From Alphaproteobacteria bacterium (lineage in GTDB: Bacteria > Pseudomonadota > Alphaproteobacteria > UBA828), in the NCBI GenBank assembly GCA_011523425.1, contig WTGU01000124.1:1-64000 (forward strand): a DNA stretch of 64,000 nucleotides, written 5' to 3'. Shown piece by piece: positions 55,407-63,354 of the stretch; the first letter of the stretch is position 1, and each line of letters begins with the position of its first letter. The notes beneath the pieces are model-generated. The model made no database searches and was not told the DNA's origin. It saw only the letters and a list, made by a program, of their open reading frames with translations. Position numbers and translations under genes: made by a program.

Positions 55407-56765
55407 ATGCCGAGACGGGTTGCCATAGTCGGCGCAGGGATCTCCGGACTGGCGGTGGCCTGGGCGCTCGATCGTCACCCCGATCGCTTCGACTTTCGCC
55501 TGTACGAGGCGCAGGCTCAGGTCGGCGGCAATGCCATCACGGCCGACATGCCGCAGGACGACGGCACCTCGATTCCGTTCGATATTTCCGTCACCGCGTG
55601 CATTCCCTCGGTGTACCACCACATCGTCCTGCTCATGCAGCAGCTCGGTATCGACCTGATAGATACCAGGTTCAGCTACAGCGTGAAGTATCGCGGCGGC
55701 GTCTACGCGCACGATTTCGACTCCGACATCAGGAGGCAATTGCAGCCGGAAATCGAGAAGTTCCAGCGGCTGCTGCGGCGCCTGCGCTGGTTCGGCCGCC
55801 TCAATCGGAGCAGGTCCAGACTGCTCAACGCCTTCAACCCGTACAACTACGTCAGCATGGGTGCGATTCTCAATCTGGGACGGTACTCCGGCGACTTCAG
55901 GTACAAGATACTGAAGCCGATGTTCGTCAACTTCCTGATGGCGACGAACGTGTTCGACATGCCTGCGTCCCTGTTCTCCCGCTATCTCGAGTTCTTCGAT
56001 ATCGAGACCGCAACGCCGATGCAGACCTGGGACCGGGGCACGCGGCGCATCTACGAGGCGCTGTCGGCCGCCTTTCGGGACAGGATCTACCTCGAGCGAC
56101 CGGTGCGGAAAGTGTATCGGCGCGCAGGCGAAGTCGTCGTGGAGGACGAGAACGGAGAGACCGAGACGTTCGACGATGTCGTCTTCGCCTGCAACGCCAA
56201 TCAGACGCTGATGATGTTGGACAAACCGACCTTCATGGAGAGCAGCCTTCTCTCTTCGATCCGCTACGAGAGCGAGCTGCACAACCACACGGTCGTCCAT
56301 TCCGACGCGTCGGTTCTTCCCGACAACGAGGTCGAGCCGCTCGCGACGCGGAGCAATCACATCGAGCAGTACGGGGCGAGGCCCGACAATTACGAGATCA
56401 CCTATATCATGCACAATCAGCAGCCCTGGGTGCACCGGTCGGACAAGCCGTGCCTGGTGACCTACAACCCGATCAGCCGTATCGACGAAGGCAAGGTCAT
56501 CAAGAGGTGGTGGTTTCAGCACATCGTGCACGACGTGCCCCACGTGGCCATCCTGATCCACCTGTTCCGCTTCGTTCAGGGCAAGCGGCGGACGTGGCAC
56601 TGCGGCGCCCACACTCTGGTCAACAGCCAGGAGACCTGCTTCGTCACCGGCCTCGTCACCGCGAGGCAGCTCGGGGCGGACTATCCGTTCGAGGATTCCG
56701 AGGCGCGCAAGTGGTTCAACTTCTACGGCCGCACGATGTACGGCCGGCGCTTCAGGAAGGCGTGA
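55407..56765 (+). CDS. FAD-dependent oxidoreductase, COG2907/amine oxidase type
   Basis: A 452-residue flavoprotein. The dinucleotide motif is VAIVGAGISGLAVAWAL, followed by the YEAQAQVGGNAITADMP second FAD segment, and it ends with GLVTARQLGADYPF. The overall pattern is that of COG2907 and phytoene-desaturase-like enzymes; one characterised relative, UfaD, oxidises fatty acyl chains during furan fatty acid formation. No cyclopropane synthase or DUF1365 gene is next to it, which is the usual COG2907 setting. It is convergent with the P450 gene, 19 bases apart. The substrate is probably a lipid, by context only. Confidence 0.82.
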   Translation: MPRRVAIVGAGISGLAVAWALDRHPDRFDFRLYEAQAQVGGNAITADMPQDDGTSIPFDISVTACIPSVYHHIVLLMQQLGIDLIDTRFSYSVKYRGGVYAHDFDSDIRRQLQPEIEKFQRLLRRLRWFGRLNRSRSRLLNAFNPYNYVSMGAILNLGRYSGDFRYKILKPMFVNFLMATNVFDMPASLFSRYLEFFDIETATPMQTWDRGTRRIYEALSAAFRDRIYLERPVRKVYRRAGEVVVEDENGETETFDDVVFACNANQTLMMLDKPTFMESSLLSSIRYESELHNHTVVHSDASVLPDNEVEPLATRSNHIEQYGARPDNYEITYIMHNQQPWVHRSDKPCLVTYNPISRIDEGKVIKRWWFQHIVHDVPHVAILIHLFRFVQGKRRTWHCGAHTLVNSQETCFVTGLVTARQLGADYPFEDSEARKWFNFYGRTMYGRRFRKA

Positions 56766-56784
56766 GCCTGGCGAAAAATCCGGG

Positions 56785-58812
56785 CTAGACGGGCAGCTCG
56801 CGCGCCTGCTCGGCGACGCGGAATTTCAGCTTCCGGTTCGGAGACATCGACGGAAACGGGTTGATCCGGAGCTTGTAGTTCTTCGGCGACACCTCGAGCG
56901 TGAAGTAGCGCGCGATCATCAGCAGGTTGACGGTGAGCTGCATTTCCATCCAGCGGAAGCCGAGACACATGTGAGTGCCGAGCCCGTAAGGCGCGTATCC
57001 GGGGCTGCGGTGCTCGTTGCGCGGCGGCAGGTAGCGGTCGATGTCGAACTTGTAGGGCTCCGGGAAGACGTCGCTCATGTAGTGCGGGGCCGTCTGGGCG
57101 ATGACGATGCGCGCCCCCACCGGAAGCTGGTAGCCCTCGATGACGCACGAGTTCATCACGTTGCGAATCGACGCGGGCACCACGGGGTACATGCGCATGC
57201 ACTCCATGATGAAGCGGTTCGTGACGTCGAGGGCCGACTTGGTGTAGGCCGCCCCGTCCGGGTCGCCGTCGGCGAACAGGGCATCGGCCTCGCCCCGAAT
57301 CCGGCGGTAGAGTTCGGGCTGTGACGCCATGGCATAGAGGCCGAAGCCCAGCGCATCGCCGAGGTACATGCTGGCGAGCATGGGTGCCGACAGATAGAAC
57401 GCCATGTTCGACTCGGGGAGGAATTGCGGGTCGCTGGCATGGAGGCTGAGCATGTCGTCCGCGAGGGTGCGCGGGCAGCCGGACCTCTGCGCGGGCGTGT
57501 GGACGTTCAGGATCCGTTGCACCGCCACTTCGATGGCCCTGGCAGGCTTCTTCATGCCCGGGGTGTGCAGCATGAATTTGGGCAGGACCCTCGCGACGTG
57601 GGTGGTGAGCGCCCGCTCCTTGAACTTGATCAGGTCCTCCACGATGTCCTGCGCCTCGATGCTGAGAATGACGGGCGCTATCTGCGCGTTGACCATGAGG
57701 CGGCAGGTGGCGGTGCCCGGCAGGGTCGAGCCCACCTTCCAATCCGCCATGAATGCGCGAATGTGTCCGTAGAGGGCGTCCAGCTCTCCCTCCAGCCTCT
57801 CGCGAGAATAGCCCGGCTGCATGGCCTTGCGCTGCCGGAAGTGATCGGCGCCGTCGAGGGAGGGGATCAGCCCGGAGGCGCCGTAGACTTTCTCGACATC
57901 GGTGAAGTAGTCCTTGGATCTCAGGTACATCCGCCCGTTGCGGTGGAGCCAGCGGTTGGTGGCGGCCCCGGCCAGGAAGGTCACGGTCTCGCCGAATGGC
58001 GGACGGATCTGAAACACCGGCCCGTACTCTTGCGCGAGCCCGGCGCAGATTCCGGGGATGTTGCGATCGCGCATGTGTCGATTGAGCAGCAGCTTGTGCC
58101 ATGGAACGACCGGAATCTTCTTGGTGAAGGCGGCGTGTCGAAGCAGTGGGCTGGCGATGTTCGCTTCGACCGCATCGGCGATGGAGCGGCCGATCAGGTC
58201 CATCCTGCAGATGAACGTGATGCGCTCTTCCGCCTCGTCGTCGAGGTCGAAAATGAAGCGAAACACGTCGCAGGTATTGACGAGGCAGATGATGATGATG
58301 TCTCTCGGATCGGGGATCGCCTCGGTGAAGATGTAGACGCTGATGCGCGTCTTGATGAACTGATCCGGGGTGTCATCGTCGAGGTGGCCGTACTGGTCGG
58401 AGTAGCGGCTGGTAGGGGCCAGGGTCCAGAAATCGCCGTCGTGGTGCTTCAGGATCTTGAGATCGACCAGGCGGTCGAGAGTCAGGTCGATGATCGAATC
58501 CGCATGGGCGGCGAGTCGCTCGATCCAGTACTGGGCGTTGTGCCGAACCGGCTCGTCCGCGATTTCCTTCAGAATGGGATCAAGCGCCGGGTTTCCCGTT
58601 TCCGTCCGGTCCACCAGGAGCAGCGACTCCATGTCCGTGTCGATGCGCTCGAGGAGGGACAGTTCCGCCAGTACCGCGCCGACGACGGCGCAGTTCAGTT
58701 CCCAGCCCTGGACCTGGTGAAAGTAGCCTGTCTCCTCGTTGAGGAGCATCAGGATGAGCTCCTCGGGCAGCGTCAGGGATTGGGATGCCAGACCCTCGGT
58801 CGAATCAGCCAT
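56785..58812 (-). CDS. GPP34 domain - cytochrome P450 fusion protein
   Basis: A 675-residue protein with two domains. Residues 12-225 form a GPP34 (GOLPH3-like) domain: LTLPEELILMLLNEETGYF, WELNCAVVGAVLAELSLLER and DPRDIIIICLVNTCDVFRF. From about residue 235 a full cytochrome P450 follows, with HFRQRKAMQ (helix C), the ExxR in MECMRMYP, FPEPYKFDIDRYLPP, and the haem loop YAPYGLGTHMCLGF with Cys616. The I-helix reads ASMYLGDALGFG, which lacks the usual Thr of the AGxxT motif. GPP34 binds PI4P and sorts glycosyltransferases in eukaryotes; in bacteria its role is unknown, but membrane or lipid binding is plausible. AAGGAGG precedes ATG 58812. Confidence 0.93.
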   Translation of the reverse strand: MADSTEGLASQSLTLPEELILMLLNEETGYFHQVQGWELNCAVVGAVLAELSLLERIDTDMESLLLVDRTETGNPALDPILKEIADEPVRHNAQYWIERLAAHADSIIDLTLDRLVDLKILKHHDGDFWTLAPTSRYSDQYGHLDDDTPDQFIKTRISVYIFTEAIPDPRDIIIICLVNTCDVFRFIFDLDDEAEERITFICRMDLIGRSIADAVEANIASPLLRHAAFTKKIPVVPWHKLLLNRHMRDRNIPGICAGLAQEYGPVFQIRPPFGETVTFLAGAATNRWLHRNGRMYLRSKDYFTDVEKVYGASGLIPSLDGADHFRQRKAMQPGYSRERLEGELDALYGHIRAFMADWKVGSTLPGTATCRLMVNAQIAPVILSIEAQDIVEDLIKFKERALTTHVARVLPKFMLHTPGMKKPARAIEVAVQRILNVHTPAQRSGCPRTLADDMLSLHASDPQFLPESNMAFYLSAPMLASMYLGDALGFGLYAMASQPELYRRIRGEADALFADGDPDGAAYTKSALDVTNRFIMECMRMYPVVPASIRNVMNSCVIEGYQLPVGARIVIAQTAPHYMSDVFPEPYKFDIDRYLPPRNEHRSPGYAPYGLGTHMCLGFRWMEMQLTVNLLMIARYFTLEVSPKNYKLRINPFPSMSPNRKLKFRVAEQARELPV

Positions 58813-59084
58813 CAGCCGTGGCCTCCTTGGACCTGAAGTCGTGACACAGTACGAGCGCCGGAACTGCCGCGCAATTCGAAGGGACGCACATGATCGGTGA
58901 GCAGTGCGGGATTGACTACCTCAAAGATGGTCGAAATGAAAAGACCGCCACGACCGGACGATACAAGAAAGCGAATTGAGAACGGGGCCCCAATGCCGCG
59001 TTTCGGTCTGCGAGTTGTGCGGCCAGTGCGTCTCGTCACGAACAGGCGCATGCGGGGTCTCGGATTGCCGTCGTCGTTCACCGA

Positions 59085-59098
59085 ACATGTATGCATGT
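59085..59098. promoter_or_regulatory. palindrome ACATG-TATG-CATGT
   Basis: ACATG and CATGT are exact inverted repeats around a 4-base centre in an otherwise GC-rich region. It could be a transcription-factor site for the divergent P450 or transporter genes; there is no further support. Confidence 0.35.
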
Positions 59099-59273
59099 CG
59101 GGTCCGGGCATGCGGCGGTCAAGTCCGCGAAGCACGAGGTGTGATCCCGAGCCCGCCCGCCGATTCCGGCGATTTCGTCCCCTCGTCTCGCCGAGGTGAG
59201 GCAGCGGCGCGCTCGTCGCAGCCGCCGCCGCACCCCGCCCACCCGCCGGGCGGGGCGTGTCGCGCAGACCATG

Positions 59274-59313
59274 ACAGTAGTGAGAGTTCCGGGCTACAGT
59301 AGTGCGATCCGGG
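59274..59313 (+). promoter_or_regulatory. bipartite direct repeat upstream of the solute-binding protein gene
   Basis: ACAGTAGTG-N5-TCCGGG (59274-59293) is followed by ACAGTAGTG-N3-TCCGGG (59296-59313). The copies begin 22 bases apart, about two DNA turns, and end 31 bases before ATG 59345. A tandem activator or repressor site is plausible. Confidence 0.45.
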
Positions 59314-59344
59314 AGATAGCTAACGACGAAGAGAGGTTGGGGTC

Positions 59345-60649
59345 ATGAAAGTCCGTCATCTGCTGATAGGCGCCGCAGTCGCCACGGCGGCCGTCTGGTC
59401 GCTTACGACCGCCGCACCTGCCGCCGACCCGATCAAGGTCGGCTATATCGGCTCGTTCGACACCGACACGGGCAAGAGCACGATCCGGGGCACCGAGATC
59501 GCCATCGAGGAAATCAATGCGGCCGGCGGGGTGCTCGGCGGGCGCATGATCGAGCTGGTCAAGGCCGACACGCGCGAGGACGTGCAGGAGGGTATCAAGG
59601 CTTATGAATACCTGAACGAGGTCGAGAACGTCGACTTCATCATCTCGGGCTGCATCGACGACGTGTCGCTGGGCTGGCTCGAGCGCATGGCGGAGTACCG
59701 GACGCCGACCCTCGACACCTGGACCTCCTATGTCGGCATCATCGACAAGGTCGTCGAGGAGTACGAGAAGTACAAGATGTACTTCATGAACGTCTCCAAC
59801 GACTACGCGCTGGCCATCCTCTACGTCGACTTCGGCAAGGACGTGCTCTCCAAGAAGATGGGCTGGAAGACGGTGTACGTTCTGCAGGAGGACACCGCGT
59901 TCGGCGGCGGCGTCTACGAGCTGATCGAGCAGGTGCTCGCGCCGGAGGCGGGCATCGAGATCATCGGTCACACCGTCTACGACACCAACACGGTCGACTT
60001 CGGCCCCATCTACAACAAGGCGGTGGCGGCGGAGCCCGACTTCATCTACTCGATCGCGGCGGTGCGCAGCCAGGTGCCGGCCTCGCAGTACGTGAAGCTC
60101 GAGGTGCCGGTGCCGATGACCGGGATCAACGTCTCGGCCTTCGCCCGGGAGTTCTGGGACGACACCGGCGGCCTCGGCGGCGGCATCTCGACGCTGAGCC
60201 CGGTGCCCTCGATCGGCTCGGAAATCGACCCGCGCACTCAGGACTTCCTCGATAGGTACAGCGCCAAGTACGGCGATTCGCGGCCGGTCTTCCCGCACTT
60301 CAACGGCTTCAACGCCTACTACGGGATGCTCAACGCCTTCGCCGCGGCGGAGCGCGCCGGCGGCTTCGATCCGCTCGACGACTGGGTCCGCGAGATGGAG
60401 AACGACGATATCGTCGTCGAGAAGGACGGCGAGATCTGGCTCCGCTACGCCTTCTGGAAGCCGGGCGAGATCGAGCCCCGCACCCAGCGGGAATACACCC
60501 ACAACATCAAGTTCGACATCAACCCGCCCTACGACGAAGGGGCGCCGTCGATGGTGGTCATCCAGTGGTACTCGGACGGCTCCACCAAGGTCGTCTACCC
60601 GCCGAAGTACGCCAACGGCGAGTTCGAGGTGCCGGACTGGCTCAAGTAG
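59345..60649 (+). CDS. ABC transporter substrate-binding protein (branched-chain amino acid/amide class)
   Basis: A 434-residue periplasmic binding protein of the Leu/Ile/Val class (type 1 fold). The signal peptide is MKVRHLLIGAAVATAAVW to about residue 27 (APAAD). The mature protein opens with PIKVGYIGSFDTDTGKS, then GTEIAIEEINAAGGVLGGRM and VDFIISGCIDDV. Members bind branched-chain amino acids, urea, short amides or aromatic acids, so the ligand is open. GAGAGG precedes ATG 59345. It heads a complete importer operon. Confidence 0.9.
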   Translation: MKVRHLLIGAAVATAAVWSLTTAAPAADPIKVGYIGSFDTDTGKSTIRGTEIAIEEINAAGGVLGGRMIELVKADTREDVQEGIKAYEYLNEVENVDFIISGCIDDVSLGWLERMAEYRTPTLDTWTSYVGIIDKVVEEYEKYKMYFMNVSNDYALAILYVDFGKDVLSKKMGWKTVYVLQEDTAFGGGVYELIEQVLAPEAGIEIIGHTVYDTNTVDFGPIYNKAVAAEPDFIYSIAAVRSQVPASQYVKLEVPVPMTGINVSAFAREFWDDTGGLGGGISTLSPVPSIGSEIDPRTQDFLDRYSAKYGDSRPVFPHFNGFNAYYGMLNAFAAAERAGGFDPLDDWVREMENDDIVVEKDGEIWLRYAFWKPGEIEPRTQREYTHNIKFDINPPYDEGAPSMVVIQWYSDGSTKVVYPPKYANGEFEVPDWLK

Positions 60650-60664
60650 GTCGGCTAGTCACTC

Positions 60665-60695
60665 ACCGGGCGCGACTTTACGGGTCGCGCCCGGT
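60665..60695 (+). terminator. intercistronic hairpin after the binding-protein gene
   Basis: ACCGGGCGCGAC and GTCGCGCCCGGT form a perfect 12-bp stem with a 7-base loop, followed by TTGCCTTG. Its position between the binding protein and the permease suggests partial termination or 3'-end protection that keeps the binding protein more abundant than the membrane subunits. Confidence 0.75.
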
Positions 60696-60787
60696 TTGCC
60701 TTGCTGGAAGTGCGCCGGGGTCGCCCGTGATCGGAGCGCCCCGGCCTTCGTGCGAACGCTGACCCGACGGCCCGCGAGCGAGCTCTG

Positions 60788-61642
60788 ATGGCGCTCCAGA
60801 TCCTGATCCAGGGGTTCGTGCTCAGCGGCCTCTATGCGCTGATCGCCGTCGGCTTCACCATGATCTTCAGCGTCGGCCGGGTGCTGAACCTGGCCTACGG
60901 CGTCTACATCATGCTCGGCGGCTACATCTACTACGCGGCCCTCCAGGAGGCGGGGCTGCCGGTCTTCGCGAGCTTCATCCTGGCGATTCTGGCGGGCGTG
61001 ACCTTCGGCCTGCTCACCTACATCCTTCTGGTACGCCGGCTGGAGGACAACCCGATCGCGGTCGAGATATCGACACTGATCCTCGCCGTCGTCATGCAAG
61101 CGCTGATCGTGGTGATCTTCGGCGCCGCACCCAAGACCATGTGGCCGGTGATTCGCGGCGTGCTCCGCTACGAGGGCGTCTCGGTCACCATGAACATCCT
61201 GCTGGCGACGGGCGTGAGCTGGGTGGTGCTCGGGGGCCTCATGGCCTTCGTCCGCTACACCCATCTCGGCCGCGCCATCCGCGCGGTCTCCATGGACCGC
61301 AAGGGTGCGGTGATCTCGGGCATCGAGCCCAGCGTCATCAGCATGGTGACCTGGGCGCTCAGCGGCGCCTTTGGAGCGATCGCGGGCGTCTTCTTCGCGA
61401 CCTTCACCCAGCTCGACTCCCACATGTGGGTGTTTCCGCTCATCATCTCGGTGGCGGTCGTGATCGTCGGCGGCATCGGCAGCATCGTCGGCAGCCTGAT
61501 CGCGGCCCACATCATCGGCTTCGTCGAGACCATCACGACTACCTTGATCGCGGCCGAGCTGCGCGGCGTCTCCACCATGCTGCTGATCATCCTGGTGCTG
61601 CTGGTGCGGCCCAAGGGCCTCTTCGGCAAGGCGGAGCTCTGA
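60788..61642 (+). CDS. branched-chain amino acid-type ABC permease (LivH family)
   Basis: A 284-residue permease with about eight membrane helices. LIQGFVLSGLYALIAVGFTM at the N-terminus, LNLAYGVYIMLGGYIYY, RTHLGRAIRAVS-like (YTHLGRAIRAVSMD), and GGIGSIVGSLIAAHIIGFVE match LivH. It pairs with the LivM-like permease four bases downstream. Confidence 0.92.
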   Translation: MALQILIQGFVLSGLYALIAVGFTMIFSVGRVLNLAYGVYIMLGGYIYYAALQEAGLPVFASFILAILAGVTFGLLTYILLVRRLEDNPIAVEISTLILAVVMQALIVVIFGAAPKTMWPVIRGVLRYEGVSVTMNILLATGVSWVVLGGLMAFVRYTHLGRAIRAVSMDRKGAVISGIEPSVISMVTWALSGAFGAIAGVFFATFTQLDSHMWVFPLIISVAVVIVGGIGSIVGSLIAAHIIGFVETITTTLIAAELRGVSTMLLIILVLLVRPKGLFGKAEL

Positions 61643-61645
61643 GCG

Positions 61646-62599
61646 ATGGCCGTCGACCGCGAGACGCTGCGCTATCTCGGCTGGTGGCTCGCCTTCGGCG
61701 TGCTCATGTGCCTGCTGCCGCTGGTGGTCGGCACCGGCACGCTGCGCATCCTGATCTTTGCCCACTTCCTGGCGATGTTCGCCATGAGCTGGGATTTCCT
61801 CTCAGGCAGGACCGGCTACATCAGCTTCGGCCATCCGTTCCTCATCGGCATCGCCGGCTACACCACGGCGATCCTGAGCTTCCGCTTCGACGTCCCGATC
61901 TACTACAGCATCCCGGCGGCGGTGGCGGCGACCATGGTGGGCGGCACGCTCTTCTTCCTGCCCGCGCTGCGCATCCGCGGCACCTACTTCGCGCTGGTGA
62001 CGCTTGCCTTCATGGAGATCCTCTACCAGCTCACCAAGGTCGTGGCGCCCAAGATCACGGGCGGCACCAGGGGCATCTCGGGCCTCGAGAGCATCGTCTC
62101 CGGTGCCGTGAACAACTACTACCTCAGCTTCGGCATCATGTTCGTGATCGGGGTCGTGCTCTGGCTCCTCATCCGCACGCGCCTCGGCATCGCGCTGAGC
62201 GCCATCAGGATGAACGAGGAGGCGGTCCGCAGCACCGGCCACAACACCACCAAGCTCAAGCTCTTCGCGTTCACGGTGAGCGCCGCCGTCTCCGGCATCG
62301 GCGGCGCCTTCTACGTCCATTACATCGGCTCGATCGCGCCGCGCGGCATGTTCGAGATCAGCTTCCTCTTCACCATCCTGGTCGCGGCGCTGCTCGGCGG
62401 GGCCGAGACGATCATCGGTCCGATCATGGGCGCCTACTTCCTGACCGTCCTGCTCGAGTATCTCCGGCCGGTGATGCCGGGCATGGAGCGCTATCTCCTC
62501 TACGGCGGCATCGCGCTGGTGCTCTACGTCGTCAAGCCCGAAGGCATCTACGCCATCATCGCCGACGCCGGCCGCAAGGTGCAGGAGTGGCGGCGATGA
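61646..62599 (+). CDS. branched-chain amino acid-type ABC permease (LivM family)
   Basis: A 317-residue permease. LAMFAMSWDFLSGRTGYISFGHP near residue 38 is the LivM hallmark, followed by ALRIRGTYFALVTLAFMEI and RTRLGIALSAIRMNEEAVRS. About nine membrane helices are visible. It overlaps the first ATPase gene by four bases. It should form the channel with the LivH-like subunit. Confidence 0.92.
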   Translation: MAVDRETLRYLGWWLAFGVLMCLLPLVVGTGTLRILIFAHFLAMFAMSWDFLSGRTGYISFGHPFLIGIAGYTTAILSFRFDVPIYYSIPAAVAATMVGGTLFFLPALRIRGTYFALVTLAFMEILYQLTKVVAPKITGGTRGISGLESIVSGAVNNYYLSFGIMFVIGVVLWLLIRTRLGIALSAIRMNEEAVRSTGHNTTKLKLFAFTVSAAVSGIGGAFYVHYIGSIAPRGMFEISFLFTILVAALLGGAETIIGPIMGAYFLTVLLEYLRPVMPGMERYLLYGGIALVLYVVKPEGIYAIIADAGRKVQEWRR

Positions 62600-63333
62600 C
62601 CGAAGGCCCGCTGCTGGAGGTGCGCGACCTCCACATGACCTTCGGCGGCATCCGCGCCGTGCAGGGAATCTCCTTCCAGGTGGCGGAGGGCGAGACGCTC
62701 GGCCTGATCGGCCCGAACGGCGCCGGCAAGACGACCGTCTTCAACATGATCATGGCGGAGCTCAAGCCCACCAAGGGCGAAATCTGGTTCAAGGGCGAGA
62801 ACGTCACCCGCGTGCCCACCCACGAGCGGGTCAAGCGCGGCATCGCGCGCACCTATCAGGTCCCCCAGCCCTTCGGCGAGATGTCGGTGGGCGCCAACAT
62901 CCGCGTCGGCATGGCGCCGGACAACCTCTGGAAGCTCGTCGCCGAGGGAGCGGACCAGGCGGCCGAGGCGGAGATCGGCCGCAGCGTCGGCTTCTCCGAC
63001 GAGCAGATCGAGAGGCTGCCGAGCGAGCTCGCCATGGGCGACCTGCGCCGGCTTGAGATGGCGCGCAACGTCGCCGTTTCGCCCAGGCTGCTGCTGCTCG
63101 ACGAGGTCTTCGCCGGCCTGACCCTGAAGGAGATCGCGCAGATCTCCGAGCTGCTGGTGGAGAAGAAGCGCAGGGACGGGCTCACCTACATCATCGTCAG
63201 CCACGATCTGCGCGCGTTGGCGCCGCTCGTCGACCGGGTCATCGTCATGTCCTTCGGCGCCATCATCGCGGAAGGCACGTTCGACGAGGTGGTGAAGGAC
63301 GAGGCGGTGCGCGATGCCTATCTCGGACAGTAG
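62596..63333 (+). CDS. ABC transporter ATPase (LivG family)
   Basis: A 245-residue nucleotide-binding subunit. Walker A is LIGPNGAGKTTVFN, the Q-loop lies in TYQVPQPFGEM, Walker B is LLLLDEVFAGL and the H-loop histidine is in IIVSHDLRAL. The signature helix reads SELAMGDLRRLEMARN instead of LSxGQ; LivG relatives with LxxGDxxRLE are common, so I do not read it as broken. It starts on an ATGA overlap at 62596. A long frame open back to 61141 is not part of the gene. Confidence 0.92.
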   Translation: MTEGPLLEVRDLHMTFGGIRAVQGISFQVAEGETLGLIGPNGAGKTTVFNMIMAELKPTKGEIWFKGENVTRVPTHERVKRGIARTYQVPQPFGEMSVGANIRVGMAPDNLWKLVAEGADQAAEAEIGRSVGFSDEQIERLPSELAMGDLRRLEMARNVAVSPRLLLLDEVFAGLTLKEIAQISELLVEKKRRDGLTYIIVSHDLRALAPLVDRVIVMSFGAIIAEGTFDEVVKDEAVRDAYLGQ

Positions 63334-63354
63334 GAGCGGGAAGGGGAGGGGATC

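Larger units (their letters stand above)
58813..59344. other. 532-bp gene-free divergent regulatory region
   Basis: No convincing gene lies between the P450 start and the solute-binding protein start. A minus-strand open frame of 107 codons (58812-59135) ends on the P450 ATG but has no family resemblance and poor composition. The region should carry promoters for both genes. It holds a 14-bp palindrome at 59085 and a bipartite direct repeat at 59274-59313. Confidence 0.6.

Noticed and set aside
58812-59135. A 107-codon minus-strand frame ending on the P450 start codon
   Set aside because: The TGATG junction with the P450 gene is suggestive, but the peptide is rich in Arg/Gly with no recognisable fold and no ribosome binding site, and the opposite strand is open too.
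62596-63333. Broken ABC signature in the first ATPase (LAMGD instead of LSxGQ)
   Set aside because: LivG relatives with LxxGDxxRLE are known, and Walker A, Walker B and the H-loop are all normal.
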